41,479 nucleotides of DNA, taken from positions 1-41,479 of the forward strand of contig JAUEPE010000061.1 of assembly GCA_030403585.1 (NCBI GenBank), read 5' to 3'. The DNA is from Frankia sp. RB7. Its GTDB lineage: Bacteria > Pseudomonadota > Alphaproteobacteria > Rhizobiales > Xanthobacteraceae. This document shows, one piece after another, positions 6,772 to 15,708 of the stretch (the stretch's first letter is position 1; each line of letters starts with the position of its first letter). Both the position numbers and the translations under genes were made by a program. Under the pieces are notes generated by a model. That model ran no database searches and was not told the DNA's origin. It worked only from the letters and a program-made list of their open reading frames with translations.

Positions 6772-8286
6772 CTAACTCGGCCCCCAAGCCGCAGCCACTG
6801 TCGAATATACGCCAGACACCGAATTCGCACCATTGAATTGGTGCGGCCCGCCGGCAGGCGGCGCAGCATCTGCTCCAGAGTGCATGTAGGTCGCCTGGAC
6901 CGCGAGATCGAAACGCTTGGTGATCGTCGTGGTCGACGGCGCCTGAGATGTCCACGTCCAGCCGCCCCCGCCGGTCGCGCCCGAGTAACAGATCGCGACC
7001 CCGCCCGGGGGGATGAAGACGCTGAGGCCTGCGAGAGCACCATTCTGCGCGGCCGCCGTGTCGGTGGTCGGAGCGCTCGCACCGATGCCATAGACAGCCC
7101 AGATGCCGACGCCGCAGCGCGTGACGGACACCGGCCAATTGACGACGACTGTGCCGGTCGTGCCCGTCGGCACGCTCGCGCTGTACAGCCCGGTAAACTG
7201 GCCGTCCGTGGTTGGCGATTGAAGCGTGACGACGGGCGTCGCGGTGACGCCGCCAATGGTGACGCTGCTCGGCGCGATGGCCGTCCCCGACTGCCTGGCC
7301 GTGACGCCGACCACGATGGTGCGATTGGCCGCGGCCGTGCTGAAGCTCTTGCCCGAGAAGGTGAAGGTCGCACCGGCGGTCGCACCCTCGCCGTGATCGG
7401 CATAGGTGATTGTCGTCTGCAACGCCGTCGCCATCTGACCGTTGAGCCAGGCGATCGACTTCGCCCAATTGTTGCCGACATACCGCTGACCCACGTCATT
7501 GTAGTGGATCGGGTTCGCGAGCGTCTGGAGCTTGATCCCTGGTACGAATACGCATTTTGTGTTGCGGTTCGGCGTGTCGCGATGCGCAGCATCGATCGCG
7601 GTCATATTGGATGCCGACACACTGATGTAATCGGGCGTCATACTCAACACGGAAAACCAAGCGTTCGATGCGCCGGTAATCCTGGAGCGAAACCCCGCGA
7701 TCAGGGCATCCATTGCCGCAGCGTATGTCGCCTGCGCAATACTGACCTCGCTCTCGCCTTGCAGCCAACCGATGCCGACCACGGCACTGGCCGGCGCCAG
7801 CGCAATCGCGGCCGCAACCGCTTCGTTGGCGCGGGCGATCGCGTTCTCATAGAGATCGTCACCGGGCGTGCCAGAAGCCCACCTATGCGTCACCGTGCAA
7901 AGCGTCGTGCCACCGAACGCGACCGGGACAAGCAACACCTTGCGCCCCGGATTGGCTGCAGCATAGCCGTTCGAGAAAGCCGGCACCGGGCCGATCAGGC
8001 CGGTCTCGACGGCCTCCGGCATTTCGAGCGGATAACTGGTGTTGAGGACCGTCTTGTAATTTGCCGACGTGCCGGCCTGGCCTGACAGGATGGAGGTGCT
8101 GGGCGTGCAAGCGTACTGATAGACACTTGCGGCCTGCGGATCCAAGCCGGCATTATATGTACCGCGCCCAGCCATGTTGGATTGGCCTGCGAGGATGATG
8201 ATATCGAAGCCAGGCACGGGCGGGGCAGCATTGGCCACTCTCCCAAGGGGATCGAACGTTGGGCCGACAAGGCTAGGCCCGAACAT
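6772..8286 (-). CDS. Tail spike with SASA/SGNH carbohydrate esterase domain
   Basis: A 504-residue protein. Residues 25-275 form an SGNH hydrolase of the sialate O-acetylesterase-like (SASA) type: Gly-Gln-Ser-Asn-Met with nucleophile Ser36, the Gln-Gly-Glu-Ser-Glu block, and the catalytic His261 in Asn-Pro-Ile-His-Tyr-Asn-Asp-Val-Gly. Such domains remove acetyl groups from surface polysaccharides. Residues 290-504 are Thr/Gly/Ala-rich and beta-like, and could trimerise or bind the host. The ATG at 8286 starts 1 nt after the stop of the spike base-like gene, so the two are co-translated. Placement next to fibre genes suggests a tail depolymerase-like enzyme acting on capsule, O-antigen or exopolysaccharide. 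Confidence 0.8.
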   Translation of the reverse strand: MFGPSLVGPTFDPLGRVANAAPPVPGFDIIILAGQSNMAGRGTYNAGLDPQAASVYQYACTPSTSILSGQAGTSANYKTVLNTSYPLEMPEAVETGLIGPVPAFSNGYAAANPGRKVLLVPVAFGGTTLCTVTHRWASGTPGDDLYENAIARANEAVAAAIALAPASAVVGIGWLQGESEVSIAQATYAAAMDALIAGFRSRITGASNAWFSVLSMTPDYISVSASNMTAIDAAHRDTPNRNTKCVFVPGIKLQTLANPIHYNDVGQRYVGNNWAKSIAWLNGQMATALQTTITYADHGEGATAGATFTFSGKSFSTAAANRTIVVGVTARQSGTAIAPSSVTIGGVTATPVVTLQSPTTDGQFTGLYSASVPTGTTGTVVVNWPVSVTRCGVGIWAVYGIGASAPTTDTAAAQNGALAGLSVFIPPGGVAICYSGATGGGGWTWTSQAPSTTTITKRFDLAVQATYMHSGADAAPPAGGPHQFNGANSVSGVYSTVAAAWGPS

Positions 8287-8287
8287 C

Positions 8288-8545
8288 TCAGCGCAACGCG
8301 ACGATGGAGGTCGCCGTCGTTCCCGTCTTGTAGATCTTCTTGACCCGATGTCCATGGCTGACGCCCGCGGCTAGCGCGGGCAAGGTCACCGTCGACCCGT
8401 CGACATAATCGACCTTCACATCACCGGAGACGCCGACCACGAAACCCCGAATGCCCGACGTCGGCACATAGTCGGCCGACGAAAGATCTACAGCCTCGCC
8501 GCCGGTCGCCGAGGCCAGTGAAGCAATTTCCCGTTCGACGCCCAT
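8288..8545 (-). CDS. Spike base-like protein (RCAP_Rcc01079 type)
   Basis: An 85-residue beta-rich protein. The C-terminal half, with a GVSGDVKVDYVDG element and the ending TGTTATSIVALR, resembles the spike base protein family named after Rhodobacter capsulatus gene-transfer-agent protein Rcc01079, where the protein connects head spikes. AGGGGG precedes the ATG at 8545. It is translated together with the esterase spike at 6772-8286, so it may form the base on which that enzyme is mounted. The promoter-like site at 8570-8596 lies just upstream. Confidence 0.65.
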   Translation of the reverse strand: MGVEREIASLASATGGEAVDLSSADYVPTSGIRGFVVGVSGDVKVDYVDGSTVTLPALAAGVSHGHRVKKIYKTGTTATSIVALR

Positions 8546-8569
8546 GGCGGCCCCCTGTTGAGGATGCCG

Positions 8570-8596
8570 ACCCTACGGGCGCCAGACGGCCGTCAA
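8570..8596 (-). promoter_or_regulatory. Putative late promoter before spike genes
   Basis: Minus strand: GGGGCGGTTGACGG gives TTGACG (8596-8591), 15 bp, TAGGGT (8575-8570). The same sequence elements and spacing, down to CCCGTAGGGTCGGCA, occur at 24944-24970. It lies between the ejection-protein stop and the spike base-like gene. Confidence 0.5.
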
Positions 8597-11022
8597 CCGC
8601 CCCCGAACGCCGCCCCGAGGTTCGGTGCCCGCTCCGGCGCCGTCCCGCCCTGGTGCCACCAGTAGCCTTGCCCGTACTCCTTCTGAGCCCGCTGCTCGCG
8701 CCGGGCGAACGACTGCGAATAGGTCGGGTCGATCGCGCGATGCAGCTGATCGAAGATCAGCCGATCTGTCGCAAGCCGGGAGAACCACAGGTTGGAACCG
8801 GGCGTGATGTGCTTGACGAGCTCGATGCCCTGCCCGATCGAGCCAGGCTGGCCCTTGACGGCGGCCGCGCCAAACCGGCCGGCATCGTCGATGAAGCCGC
8901 CGATGGGACCTGAGAACTTGCCGATGATGCTGCGATCGGCCGCCTGCGACACGCCACCGACCAGGTCGCCGAAATAGCCGGCGCCGCCGCCCTGGATCGC
9001 CGCCTGCCCCCAGAATTTCGGGTGGTGCATGTCGATGGGGTCGCGGCCCGACAGGATCTGCCGGGCCTGGATGATCGAGGCACCCGCGAGCAGATGCAGG
9101 CCGTAGAACAGCGCGTTGTTCATGGCGCGGTTGCCGGCGACGCCGTCCTTGATGGCGAGCGCCGTCATGTGGGTGGCGATCATCGTCATCGAGAACGACT
9201 GGAACATGGTGGCCGTGCGCGCGACTTCGCCCATGAAGGTGCCGGCCTGGGCGCCTTGGGTGGTGACGTTGCGGATCCGCGCGTCCGGCTCGAGCACGGC
9301 CAGCGCCCGCTCCTGCAGCACGCCCTCATAGAGCTTGCGCACCGTGTCGTCCGAGGCCGCCAGCGAGCTGTCGAAGAACTTGGCGCCCTTGAAGTCAAAC
9401 TGCGGCAGCGCGCGCAACTTGTCCCACTCGGCCGCTGTGATGCCGTAGCGCTTCAAAAAGCCCTGCAGCGGCGCCTCGAGGTCGCCGAGCGCGGAACCGG
9501 AGTTGCGGGCGATGTAGCCCAGCATCTCCATCGTAAAAGCCTTCTTGATGCCTTCGGTCCACGCATTGAGGCCGGAAGCGCGGATCACAAAATCCGACGT
9601 CTTCTTTATCAGCTCCGGCGTGAACATCTGGTCGGCATAGCGGAAGGTGGAGACCGCGTGGTCGCTCATTGCGTGGCCGGTCACGAGCAGCCGCGCTGCG
9701 TCCTCCTGCATCTTCGGGTTCTCGGCGAAGATGGTCTCGATCGCCCGCGACAGCACCTTGCCGCCGTCCATGCCGTTGTAGCGCGCGGCCAACAGCGCCG
9801 TGACGCTGTCGCCGATTGAGGCCGAGACCGTGGCCGAGCCCAGGGATGACGCCGCCATCAGCGAGCGCGCCGAGCCGAGCACGCCGCCCCACATCGCGTT
9901 ATCGACGCCATTGGCGCGGCCGGACAGCACCGAATAGGTGCGGTCGATCGCGTTGCCGCTCTCCAGCCCCAGCGTGCGGGCGGGGCGGATCCGGGCTGAG
10001 CCGGGCCGGCCCTGCTTCTCCCAGGCGCGCGCATTCTTCGCCAGCATCGCCGCGGTCACCGCGTGCTGCGGCCCGAGCACGTCGACGAGGGCGCCCTCGC
10101 GCGCCATGCCGCCGAGATGGCCGATCAGCGTCGAGAAGACGTCCGAGCCCGAGCCGTATTTTTCCTGCAGCGTCGTGAACGCATTGAGCCCGTCGCGGCC
10201 GTCCTCGAACAGGAAAGTCCGCATCTCCTTGGAGAACACCGGCGCAGCACCCGCCTCCGTGATGATGTCGCGCGCGGCCTTGTCGATCAGCGCCGAGATC
10301 CGCGCAGGGTTGGTCGCAACGATGCCGTTCTCCTTGTCGAACACTTTTAAGCCACCCGACTGCACCGCATTGGCGATGTCGCGGCGGAACTCGTCGCCCA
10401 TGCCGAACCGGCGCACGCGATCGGCCGACCAGAACTGCGGCAGGCGCCAGTTTTCGTTCTCCTCGAAGATCTTGCCGGCGGACTGGACGAATTTGACGCC
10501 ATATTCGGTCGCGTCCTTCCAGCCGGCGGCGGCGGCCTTGGCGACCGCATCGCCGCTGTCGACGTTGAAGAGCTCGGCGACCAGGTTGCGGGCGCCGGCC
10601 GTGTTTTGCTTCAGGCCGGCGAGCTGCGACTTGTAGGCCTCGAAGCCGGCATTGAATTTTGAAAACAATATCTCGCGCAGCGTCTGCGCGCGGGTGTCGA
10701 CGTTCTGGGTGCCGGTCCGGTAGATGTCGCGCGTCAGCACCGCCATCCCGCCGGCGGCCGGCCCCCACGGATGCGACTGGGCGAGCTGCTCGGCCGAGGT
10801 CTGCCGCTGCACCTGCAGCGCGACCGAATTCTTTTTCTGCCGCGACGTCGCCAGCATCTCGCGCGCCGCCTGCAGCGCGGCCGCGGCGTCGGCTTTGGCG
10901 GCGGGCATATCGAGCGAGAACTTGTTCTGGTACCGCCGCCACAGCGCATCGGCCGCATCGGCCTGCGCGCGCGTAATCTTGCCCTGCTTCTGCAGCTTGG
11001 CGAGGCAATCCTTGACGCTCAT
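8593..11022 (-). CDS. Large internal virion (DNA ejection) protein
   Basis: An 809-residue, mainly helical protein with Ala/Gln-rich coiled-coil stretches at the N-terminus and several amphipathic or weakly hydrophobic segments (about residues 375-405 and 635-665), but no signal peptide. It is the last of a series of very large proteins that follow the tail tubular genes, the place taken in T7-type phages by the internal core proteins gp15 and gp16, which are ejected to form a trans-envelope channel. I see no enzymatic motif. The start overlaps the stop of the 84-residue gene (11019-11022, ATGA). Assignment is from size, composition and synteny. Confidence 0.6.
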   Translation of the reverse strand: MSVKDCLAKLQKQGKITRAQADAADALWRRYQNKFSLDMPAAKADAAAALQAAREMLATSRQKKNSVALQVQRQTSAEQLAQSHPWGPAAGGMAVLTRDIYRTGTQNVDTRAQTLREILFSKFNAGFEAYKSQLAGLKQNTAGARNLVAELFNVDSGDAVAKAAAAGWKDATEYGVKFVQSAGKIFEENENWRLPQFWSADRVRRFGMGDEFRRDIANAVQSGGLKVFDKENGIVATNPARISALIDKAARDIITEAGAAPVFSKEMRTFLFEDGRDGLNAFTTLQEKYGSGSDVFSTLIGHLGGMAREGALVDVLGPQHAVTAAMLAKNARAWEKQGRPGSARIRPARTLGLESGNAIDRTYSVLSGRANGVDNAMWGGVLGSARSLMAASSLGSATVSASIGDSVTALLAARYNGMDGGKVLSRAIETIFAENPKMQEDAARLLVTGHAMSDHAVSTFRYADQMFTPELIKKTSDFVIRASGLNAWTEGIKKAFTMEMLGYIARNSGSALGDLEAPLQGFLKRYGITAAEWDKLRALPQFDFKGAKFFDSSLAASDDTVRKLYEGVLQERALAVLEPDARIRNVTTQGAQAGTFMGEVARTATMFQSFSMTMIATHMTALAIKDGVAGNRAMNNALFYGLHLLAGASIIQARQILSGRDPIDMHHPKFWGQAAIQGGGAGYFGDLVGGVSQAADRSIIGKFSGPIGGFIDDAGRFGAAAVKGQPGSIGQGIELVKHITPGSNLWFSRLATDRLIFDQLHRAIDPTYSQSFARREQRAQKEYGQGYWWHQGGTAPERAPNLGAAFGGG

Positions 11023-11273
11023 GTTTTGCCTTTCAGCGCGGGATCATGATCCCAGACGATCGAGCAGCCGCGGTTCTCGATCGCCTGCACCAGGCCCTCG
11101 GCCCTCGCGACACAGTTGCGACCGCTGTTGCGCGCACATCGCACCTCGCCGGACATCATGCCGGTGATGTAAATCGGGCTGCAGAAGCCGGTCGTCATGT
11201 CCGTCGCGCAGAGATGGTCGGCCAGGGCGCCGATCGCGCGACGACGATGCTTGTCTTTCAGCGCCTCGTTCAT
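11019..11273 (-). CDS. Small Cys-containing protein between ejection proteins
   Basis: An 84-residue protein with five cysteines, overlapping both neighbours by 4 nt (ATGA at each end), so it is certainly part of the same translation unit. No family is recognised. The N-terminal part is charged (Lys-Asp-Lys-His-Arg-Arg-Arg); the centre holds Gly-Phe-Cys-Ser-Pro-Ile and Arg-Cys-Ala-Arg-Asn. Its retention between two ejection proteins suggests a structural or assembly role, perhaps with disulfides or bound metal. This is inference. Confidence 0.65.
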   Translation of the reverse strand: MNEALKDKHRRRAIGALADHLCATDMTTGFCSPIYITGMMSGEVRCARNSGRNCVARAEGLVQAIENRGCSIVWDHDPALKGKT

Positions 11274-13006
11274 TCCGCCGCCTCGAGGCCGATCACGCAG
11301 GCCTCAAGCTCCTTGCCGGCCCGCTCGAATTCGTCGAGCTCCTTGAGGACGTCGGAGAGCTTTTGCGTGGTGAACTGATACGAGCCGTCGGGCATGCGCA
11401 CCTGCGTCGAGAACTCTGCGTCTGGATTGGCGGCGAGGACGTGATCGAGATCGTGCGCGGCGGCGTCGAGCGTCTTGGGATCGGCATCGAGGGCGGCCAT
11501 CTCGGTCGGCGACAGGTCGCGGGCAACGGGGCGGAGATTGACGGAGACTTCCGTCGGGTCGGCGAGCAGATCGTAACCGCCTTCCATCCGCGCGCCGCTG
11601 ACGCGCTTGCCGGTCAGCGTCTTGATCTCCGGGTTGGCCTCCTGAAACTGCCGCAGCACCGAGCGCAGATCGGCTGCGCCGAGCGCGTTGCGGCCTTCTT
11701 CGCGCGGTTTTCCTGGCACGAGGATGTCCTCGATCCGAGCCGTGTCGCCTTTGACCCGCACGAGGATCTCGGCCGCGACGTCATCGTCGGAATTGTAGAC
11801 CTTGAAGTAACGCTCGCCCCTGCCTGTCTTGATCTGGTCGGGCGTATAGATCCCGCCCTCCGGCGCCTCGACAAGCCGCAGACCACGTTCGGCGCCGCCG
11901 GCATCCGTCGCACCGAGCGCCGCACGCTCGTCGGCCGACGCGCCCTCGAGGCGCTTGTCCCAATAACTGGCGACGTCGTCGGCCTCGGTCGGCATCCGAT
12001 CGAACCGCTCGACCTCCGGTTCGAGCCCATAGGTTTCGGGCCGTAGATGCTTCTCGCCGGCAATGGCGAGCTCCTCCGGCGTTTTGGCCTCGGCAGCTAA
12101 CGCATAATCAGCCACATGGGCCGGCGCAAAGTCGTCGCCAACCCGCACCGGCTCGCCACGCACGGCCGACCTGGTCGCCTCGATCGTGGCATCGCGCGCG
12201 GCCGCCTCGCCGGCGGCGGTTGGAAACGGGTTGGTGAGGTTCAGCTGCGCCTCGGAGGTTGCCGCATGCACCTCATCGCGCACGGTCACCGGCAGCGTCC
12301 TGGCGCCGGTCCCGGCCAGCTTCTGCAGGCCGCCGATGCCGGCACCGAAGATGCCGCCGAACAGCGCGGCCGAGGCGATCTCGCCGGGCATCTCACGCAG
12401 CGAACCGGGCACAGCCGCCTCGCGCGAGCTCGCACCAGCGCCTGCGATCGCAGCCTCAGTGCCAGCGCCGATCAGCGCGAATTCGAGGGCGCGAAAGGCA
12501 ATGCCCGCCTGACCGGCACCGCCGAGCGGCAGGGTGGCCAGCGCAACGGGATCGGAGACGCCCGCGGCCAGCGTGCCGGTGATGCTGCCGAGCGTGCCGC
12601 CCCAGCTGGTCTCGCGGCGCGAGAAGGCGGCGGCGTCGTCATGGGCGGCCCGCATGCGCGTCAGCGCCATGGTGTCGATGTCGTTCTCCGACAGCGGCCG
12701 GTAGCTCTGTTCCGGCTGCTTCGGATCCTGCGGCAGCTTGACGATGGCCTCGTTGAGCTCGTCGAGCGAGACGTTGCCGCCCATGCCGTAAAGCGGCAGC
12801 TGCACGCCGGTCCTGGCCTTGACGTCGTCATAGAAGGTCGCGAGTGCCCGATCGCGCGCGTTGCCGTAATTGACCGAGGAATTCCACTCGGTCATGGCGC
12901 GGGTCGAGACGTCGAACGCCTCGGAGAAATCCGCCGGCAGATCGCTCGCCAGATGGTTTTGCGCGTTCTGCAGCGCCGGCGTCGGGTCGAACAGGTCGAG
13001 GCTCAC
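11270..13006 (-). CDS. Internal virion protein with Gly/Ala-rich hydrophobic segments
   Basis: A 578-residue protein. The N-terminal 130 residues are helical. Two Gly/Ala-rich hydrophobic segments (about 145-190 and 215-240) could insert in membranes on ejection, as T7 core proteins do. Residues about 360-450 have alternating strands and helices with a sequence reminiscent of an acetyltransferase-like (GNAT) fold, but the acetyl-CoA loop is not convincing. The C-terminal 100 residues are acidic and helical. It overlaps the transglycosylase gene upstream (13003-13006) and the 84-residue gene downstream. Synteny with T7 gp15-like genes supports an ejection role. Confidence 0.6.
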   Translation of the reverse strand: MSLDLFDPTPALQNAQNHLASDLPADFSEAFDVSTRAMTEWNSSVNYGNARDRALATFYDDVKARTGVQLPLYGMGGNVSLDELNEAIVKLPQDPKQPEQSYRPLSENDIDTMALTRMRAAHDDAAAFSRRETSWGGTLGSITGTLAAGVSDPVALATLPLGGAGQAGIAFRALEFALIGAGTEAAIAGAGASSREAAVPGSLREMPGEIASAALFGGIFGAGIGGLQKLAGTGARTLPVTVRDEVHAATSEAQLNLTNPFPTAAGEAAARDATIEATRSAVRGEPVRVGDDFAPAHVADYALAAEAKTPEELAIAGEKHLRPETYGLEPEVERFDRMPTEADDVASYWDKRLEGASADERAALGATDAGGAERGLRLVEAPEGGIYTPDQIKTGRGERYFKVYNSDDDVAAEILVRVKGDTARIEDILVPGKPREEGRNALGAADLRSVLRQFQEANPEIKTLTGKRVSGARMEGGYDLLADPTEVSVNLRPVARDLSPTEMAALDADPKTLDAAAHDLDHVLAANPDAEFSTQVRMPDGSYQFTTQKLSDVLKELDEFERAGKELEACVIGLEAAE

Positions 13007-15708
13007 GGCAACGCCCCCGACAATGCGAACGGATCCGCCGCGACAATCGGCGCCGGCTTGTGCCCCCGCAGATCCAGCACGAAGGGCTTGCCGTCGACGC
13101 CCGCGGCATATTGCGGATTGCCGTCGTCGCGGTTGACCTGCACGATGTAGCGGCCGTCGGCGACGGACTGCAGCCTGGTGCTGCCGCGCAAAAAATCCGC
13201 TGTGATCGCCTTGCCAGACGTCGTCTGCGCGCCAGCAAGATCGGCATCGGTCACGCCGAGCAGCACGCCGTCGAACGCCGCTTGCGTCATGCCGCGCGCT
13301 GGCGCGATCACACCCGCACCGTTGTGCTGCAACACGCCGCCGGTCACATCCGTCACCGCCTGCTGCAGGCGCGAGCTGTTGAGATTGCCGCTGCTGTCCT
13401 TGGCCTGCGCCGACAGGAACGCATAGCGCGCGTCGATCGCATCCTGCATCGAGGCATAGGAGCCGCGCGGATCCGTGCGCGAGGCCACGTTGAAGGCCGC
13501 GGCCGGCAGGTACGTCGCCCGCGAGGTGTCATAGGTCTGGCGGTTGATGCCGGTCGGCACGTATTTCTCTTCGGTCTTTTGCGCGTCGATCCCCTGCAGG
13601 ATCGAGCCCGCCACTTCCGGCGCCTGAGAATAGAGCCCGGCTGCCATGGTGATACCGGGCCGATCGCTCTTGGCGTTGGTACCGGAGACCACCTGCGGCA
13701 GCGCCGCGGCAAAGGTCTGCGGCGACAGCCCCTTGGACAACTGGCCGATGATGGCCGCGCGATCCTGCGGCGTCGCGTCGGCATAGCGCTGATGAAAGCC
13801 CTCCGCTTCCTGCGCCGTGAACGGCGAGCCCGAGCCGCCATAGACCTGGTGGGCGACCTTGGCCTGCGCATCGCGGTTCTTCAGCGCGCCGATGAAGTCG
13901 TCGCCCATCGCGCCGCCGGGGTCGATCGGCTGCAGCGCGTAATAGCGGCCGCCGTCCTGGCCGCCGAGCGTGACCGGCTCGGCATCGCGGCGCTTGACCT
14001 GGTCGTCGCGCACGGCCTTGAAGGCCTTGAGCATGTTGATGCCGCTTTGCGTGGCATTGGCACCAGGCGTCGAGAGCTGCGCCTCCATCTGCTTGATGCC
14101 GGCGTCGAGCAGCGCCGGCGGCGTCGACCACGCCTGTTGCACAAAGGGCTGCGTCTTCTCGGCGTAGTCGAGATCCCGCAACCGGCCGGCAGCTGCGGCG
14201 TCACCCTTCATCGCCGAAGCGGTTTGCTCGGCGCGGTAGTTGGCGATACGCTGCGGATCGACGCCGTAGCCGGCCTTGACAATATCGGCGACAGGATCCG
14301 ACGCGTTCGACGCTGCGGCCTGCACTGAGAGCAAATGCCGCTCACGTGCATCCTGCTGCTGCAGCACCGCGCCGACGGCGGCGGTTGCCTGCATCGTGGC
14401 AGCGGGCGACGAAAACTGCACGTCCATCGGCGCATTGAAGCGTCCATAGAGCTTGCCGATGTAGTCCTTGGTCTCCTTGATGTCGACGATCGAGGCCAGC
14501 TGCCCGGGCGAAAAGCCGGCGCCGAATTTTTCTTCGGCCTGCGTCTTCCATTTGTCGGCACGGCCAGGCCCGGCATTATAGGCCGCCGCGGCGAGCGCGA
14601 CGTTGCCGTCATAGCGCGTCACCATCTGCTGCCAATAGGCACGGCCGAGCTGCAGGTTGAGCGCCTGGTCCGTCGTCAGCCGCTGCTTGAGATCGGCATC
14701 CGGCAGCGCCGCAATGTCCTTGCGGCCAAGCGCCGTCGCAACCTCGCGCGCCGTGCCCGGCATGATCTGCGAGGCGCCGAGCGCGCCCTTGGGCGACACC
14801 GCCGAATTGTCGCCGCCGCTCTCGATCGAGACGATGCCGTTGTCGAAGATCTTCTGAGCGTGGTCCGGTTGAACGACCCGCCCGATCGAGAGCGACGCCG
14901 CTTCCGGATGGAACGCCGCAGCATTCACCACCGCGGCCTGCGAATTGCCGTCGAGCCGCCCTTGCGCTGCGATCTTGAGGCTTTCGCGGCGCACCGAATC
15001 CAGCGAGGCGAACACCTGCGGATCGTTCAGCGCCTTTAGCGCCTGCCCCGGGTTGCTCTGCACCAGCGCCATGGCGTCGGCCTGGTCGAGCTGCCCCGAG
15101 AACGATTTGAACCGCGCAACCGCCGTCTGCCCGTCGATCCAGCCGGCGCCGTGGAGCCGCTCAAGATCTGCCTGCACCCGGTCGATCGCCGCCTGGCGCT
15201 CCTGCGGGGATTTGGCCGTGACCGCGTCATTCAGCGAAGTTTGCGTCAGCGTGTCATTGCCGGCGATATTGACGTCGCGCTGTCGGCCGAGCTGCGCGGT
15301 GCGCACGTCGTTCTGCGACGACAGCGCCACCCGCGTCATCTGCAGCGAGGTTGCCGCGCGCAGTTTCGGATCCGAGATGTTGGCGAGCGCATCGCGTTGG
15401 GCATCGGCGACCTGGTCGCTGTAGTCCTTTTCGGCGTTCTGGAAGTCCTGGCTGTCGACATGCTCCTGACGGAGCTTGTTGTTCTGCGTCAGGAACTGTT
15501 CCATGCCCTGAGAGGCCAGCGTGTGCTGCTCGCCCTCCTGCAGCTTGGTCACGACCTGCTGCATCTCCTGGCCGAGGCCACTGACAGCCTTGCCGACACC
15601 TGAGACGTCCGGCGTCGCCGGCATCGAAGCCTGCTGGAACGCGCGCAGCGGCGAGGCTGAGGCCCCGACAGCTTCTTGCGGACGATATTCGGGAAGACCG
15701 TTTGCCAT
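13003..15708 (-). CDS. Internal virion protein with lytic transglycosylase (SLT) domain
   Basis: A 901-residue protein. Residues about 285-395 are a soluble lytic transglycosylase domain: the catalytic Glu (about residue 296) in Ile-Glu-Ser-Gly-Gly, then GALGASQIMPGTA, and ALAAAAYNAGPGR. The flanks are long Ala/Gln-rich helical regions, and 490-900 has no recognised enzyme motif. In T7 the equivalent protein gp16 opens peptidoglycan locally during DNA entry; there the domain is N-terminal, here it is preceded by about 280 residues. ATG 15708 overlaps the upstream stop (TGATG); a GTG lies one codon earlier. Confidence 0.85.
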   Translation of the reverse strand: MANGLPEYRPQEAVGASASPLRAFQQASMPATPDVSGVGKAVSGLGQEMQQVVTKLQEGEQHTLASQGMEQFLTQNNKLRQEHVDSQDFQNAEKDYSDQVADAQRDALANISDPKLRAATSLQMTRVALSSQNDVRTAQLGRQRDVNIAGNDTLTQTSLNDAVTAKSPQERQAAIDRVQADLERLHGAGWIDGQTAVARFKSFSGQLDQADAMALVQSNPGQALKALNDPQVFASLDSVRRESLKIAAQGRLDGNSQAAVVNAAAFHPEAASLSIGRVVQPDHAQKIFDNGIVSIESGGDNSAVSPKGALGASQIMPGTAREVATALGRKDIAALPDADLKQRLTTDQALNLQLGRAYWQQMVTRYDGNVALAAAAYNAGPGRADKWKTQAEEKFGAGFSPGQLASIVDIKETKDYIGKLYGRFNAPMDVQFSSPAATMQATAAVGAVLQQQDARERHLLSVQAAASNASDPVADIVKAGYGVDPQRIANYRAEQTASAMKGDAAAAGRLRDLDYAEKTQPFVQQAWSTPPALLDAGIKQMEAQLSTPGANATQSGINMLKAFKAVRDDQVKRRDAEPVTLGGQDGGRYYALQPIDPGGAMGDDFIGALKNRDAQAKVAHQVYGGSGSPFTAQEAEGFHQRYADATPQDRAAIIGQLSKGLSPQTFAAALPQVVSGTNAKSDRPGITMAAGLYSQAPEVAGSILQGIDAQKTEEKYVPTGINRQTYDTSRATYLPAAAFNVASRTDPRGSYASMQDAIDARYAFLSAQAKDSSGNLNSSRLQQAVTDVTGGVLQHNGAGVIAPARGMTQAAFDGVLLGVTDADLAGAQTTSGKAITADFLRGSTRLQSVADGRYIVQVNRDDGNPQYAAGVDGKPFVLDLRGHKPAPIVAADPFALSGALP

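Noticed and set aside
11630..11900. Acetyltransferase (GNAT) domain in the 578-residue ejection protein
   Set aside because: The strand-helix order is suggestive but the acetyl-CoA binding loop is not convincing, so no enzymatic function is claimed.
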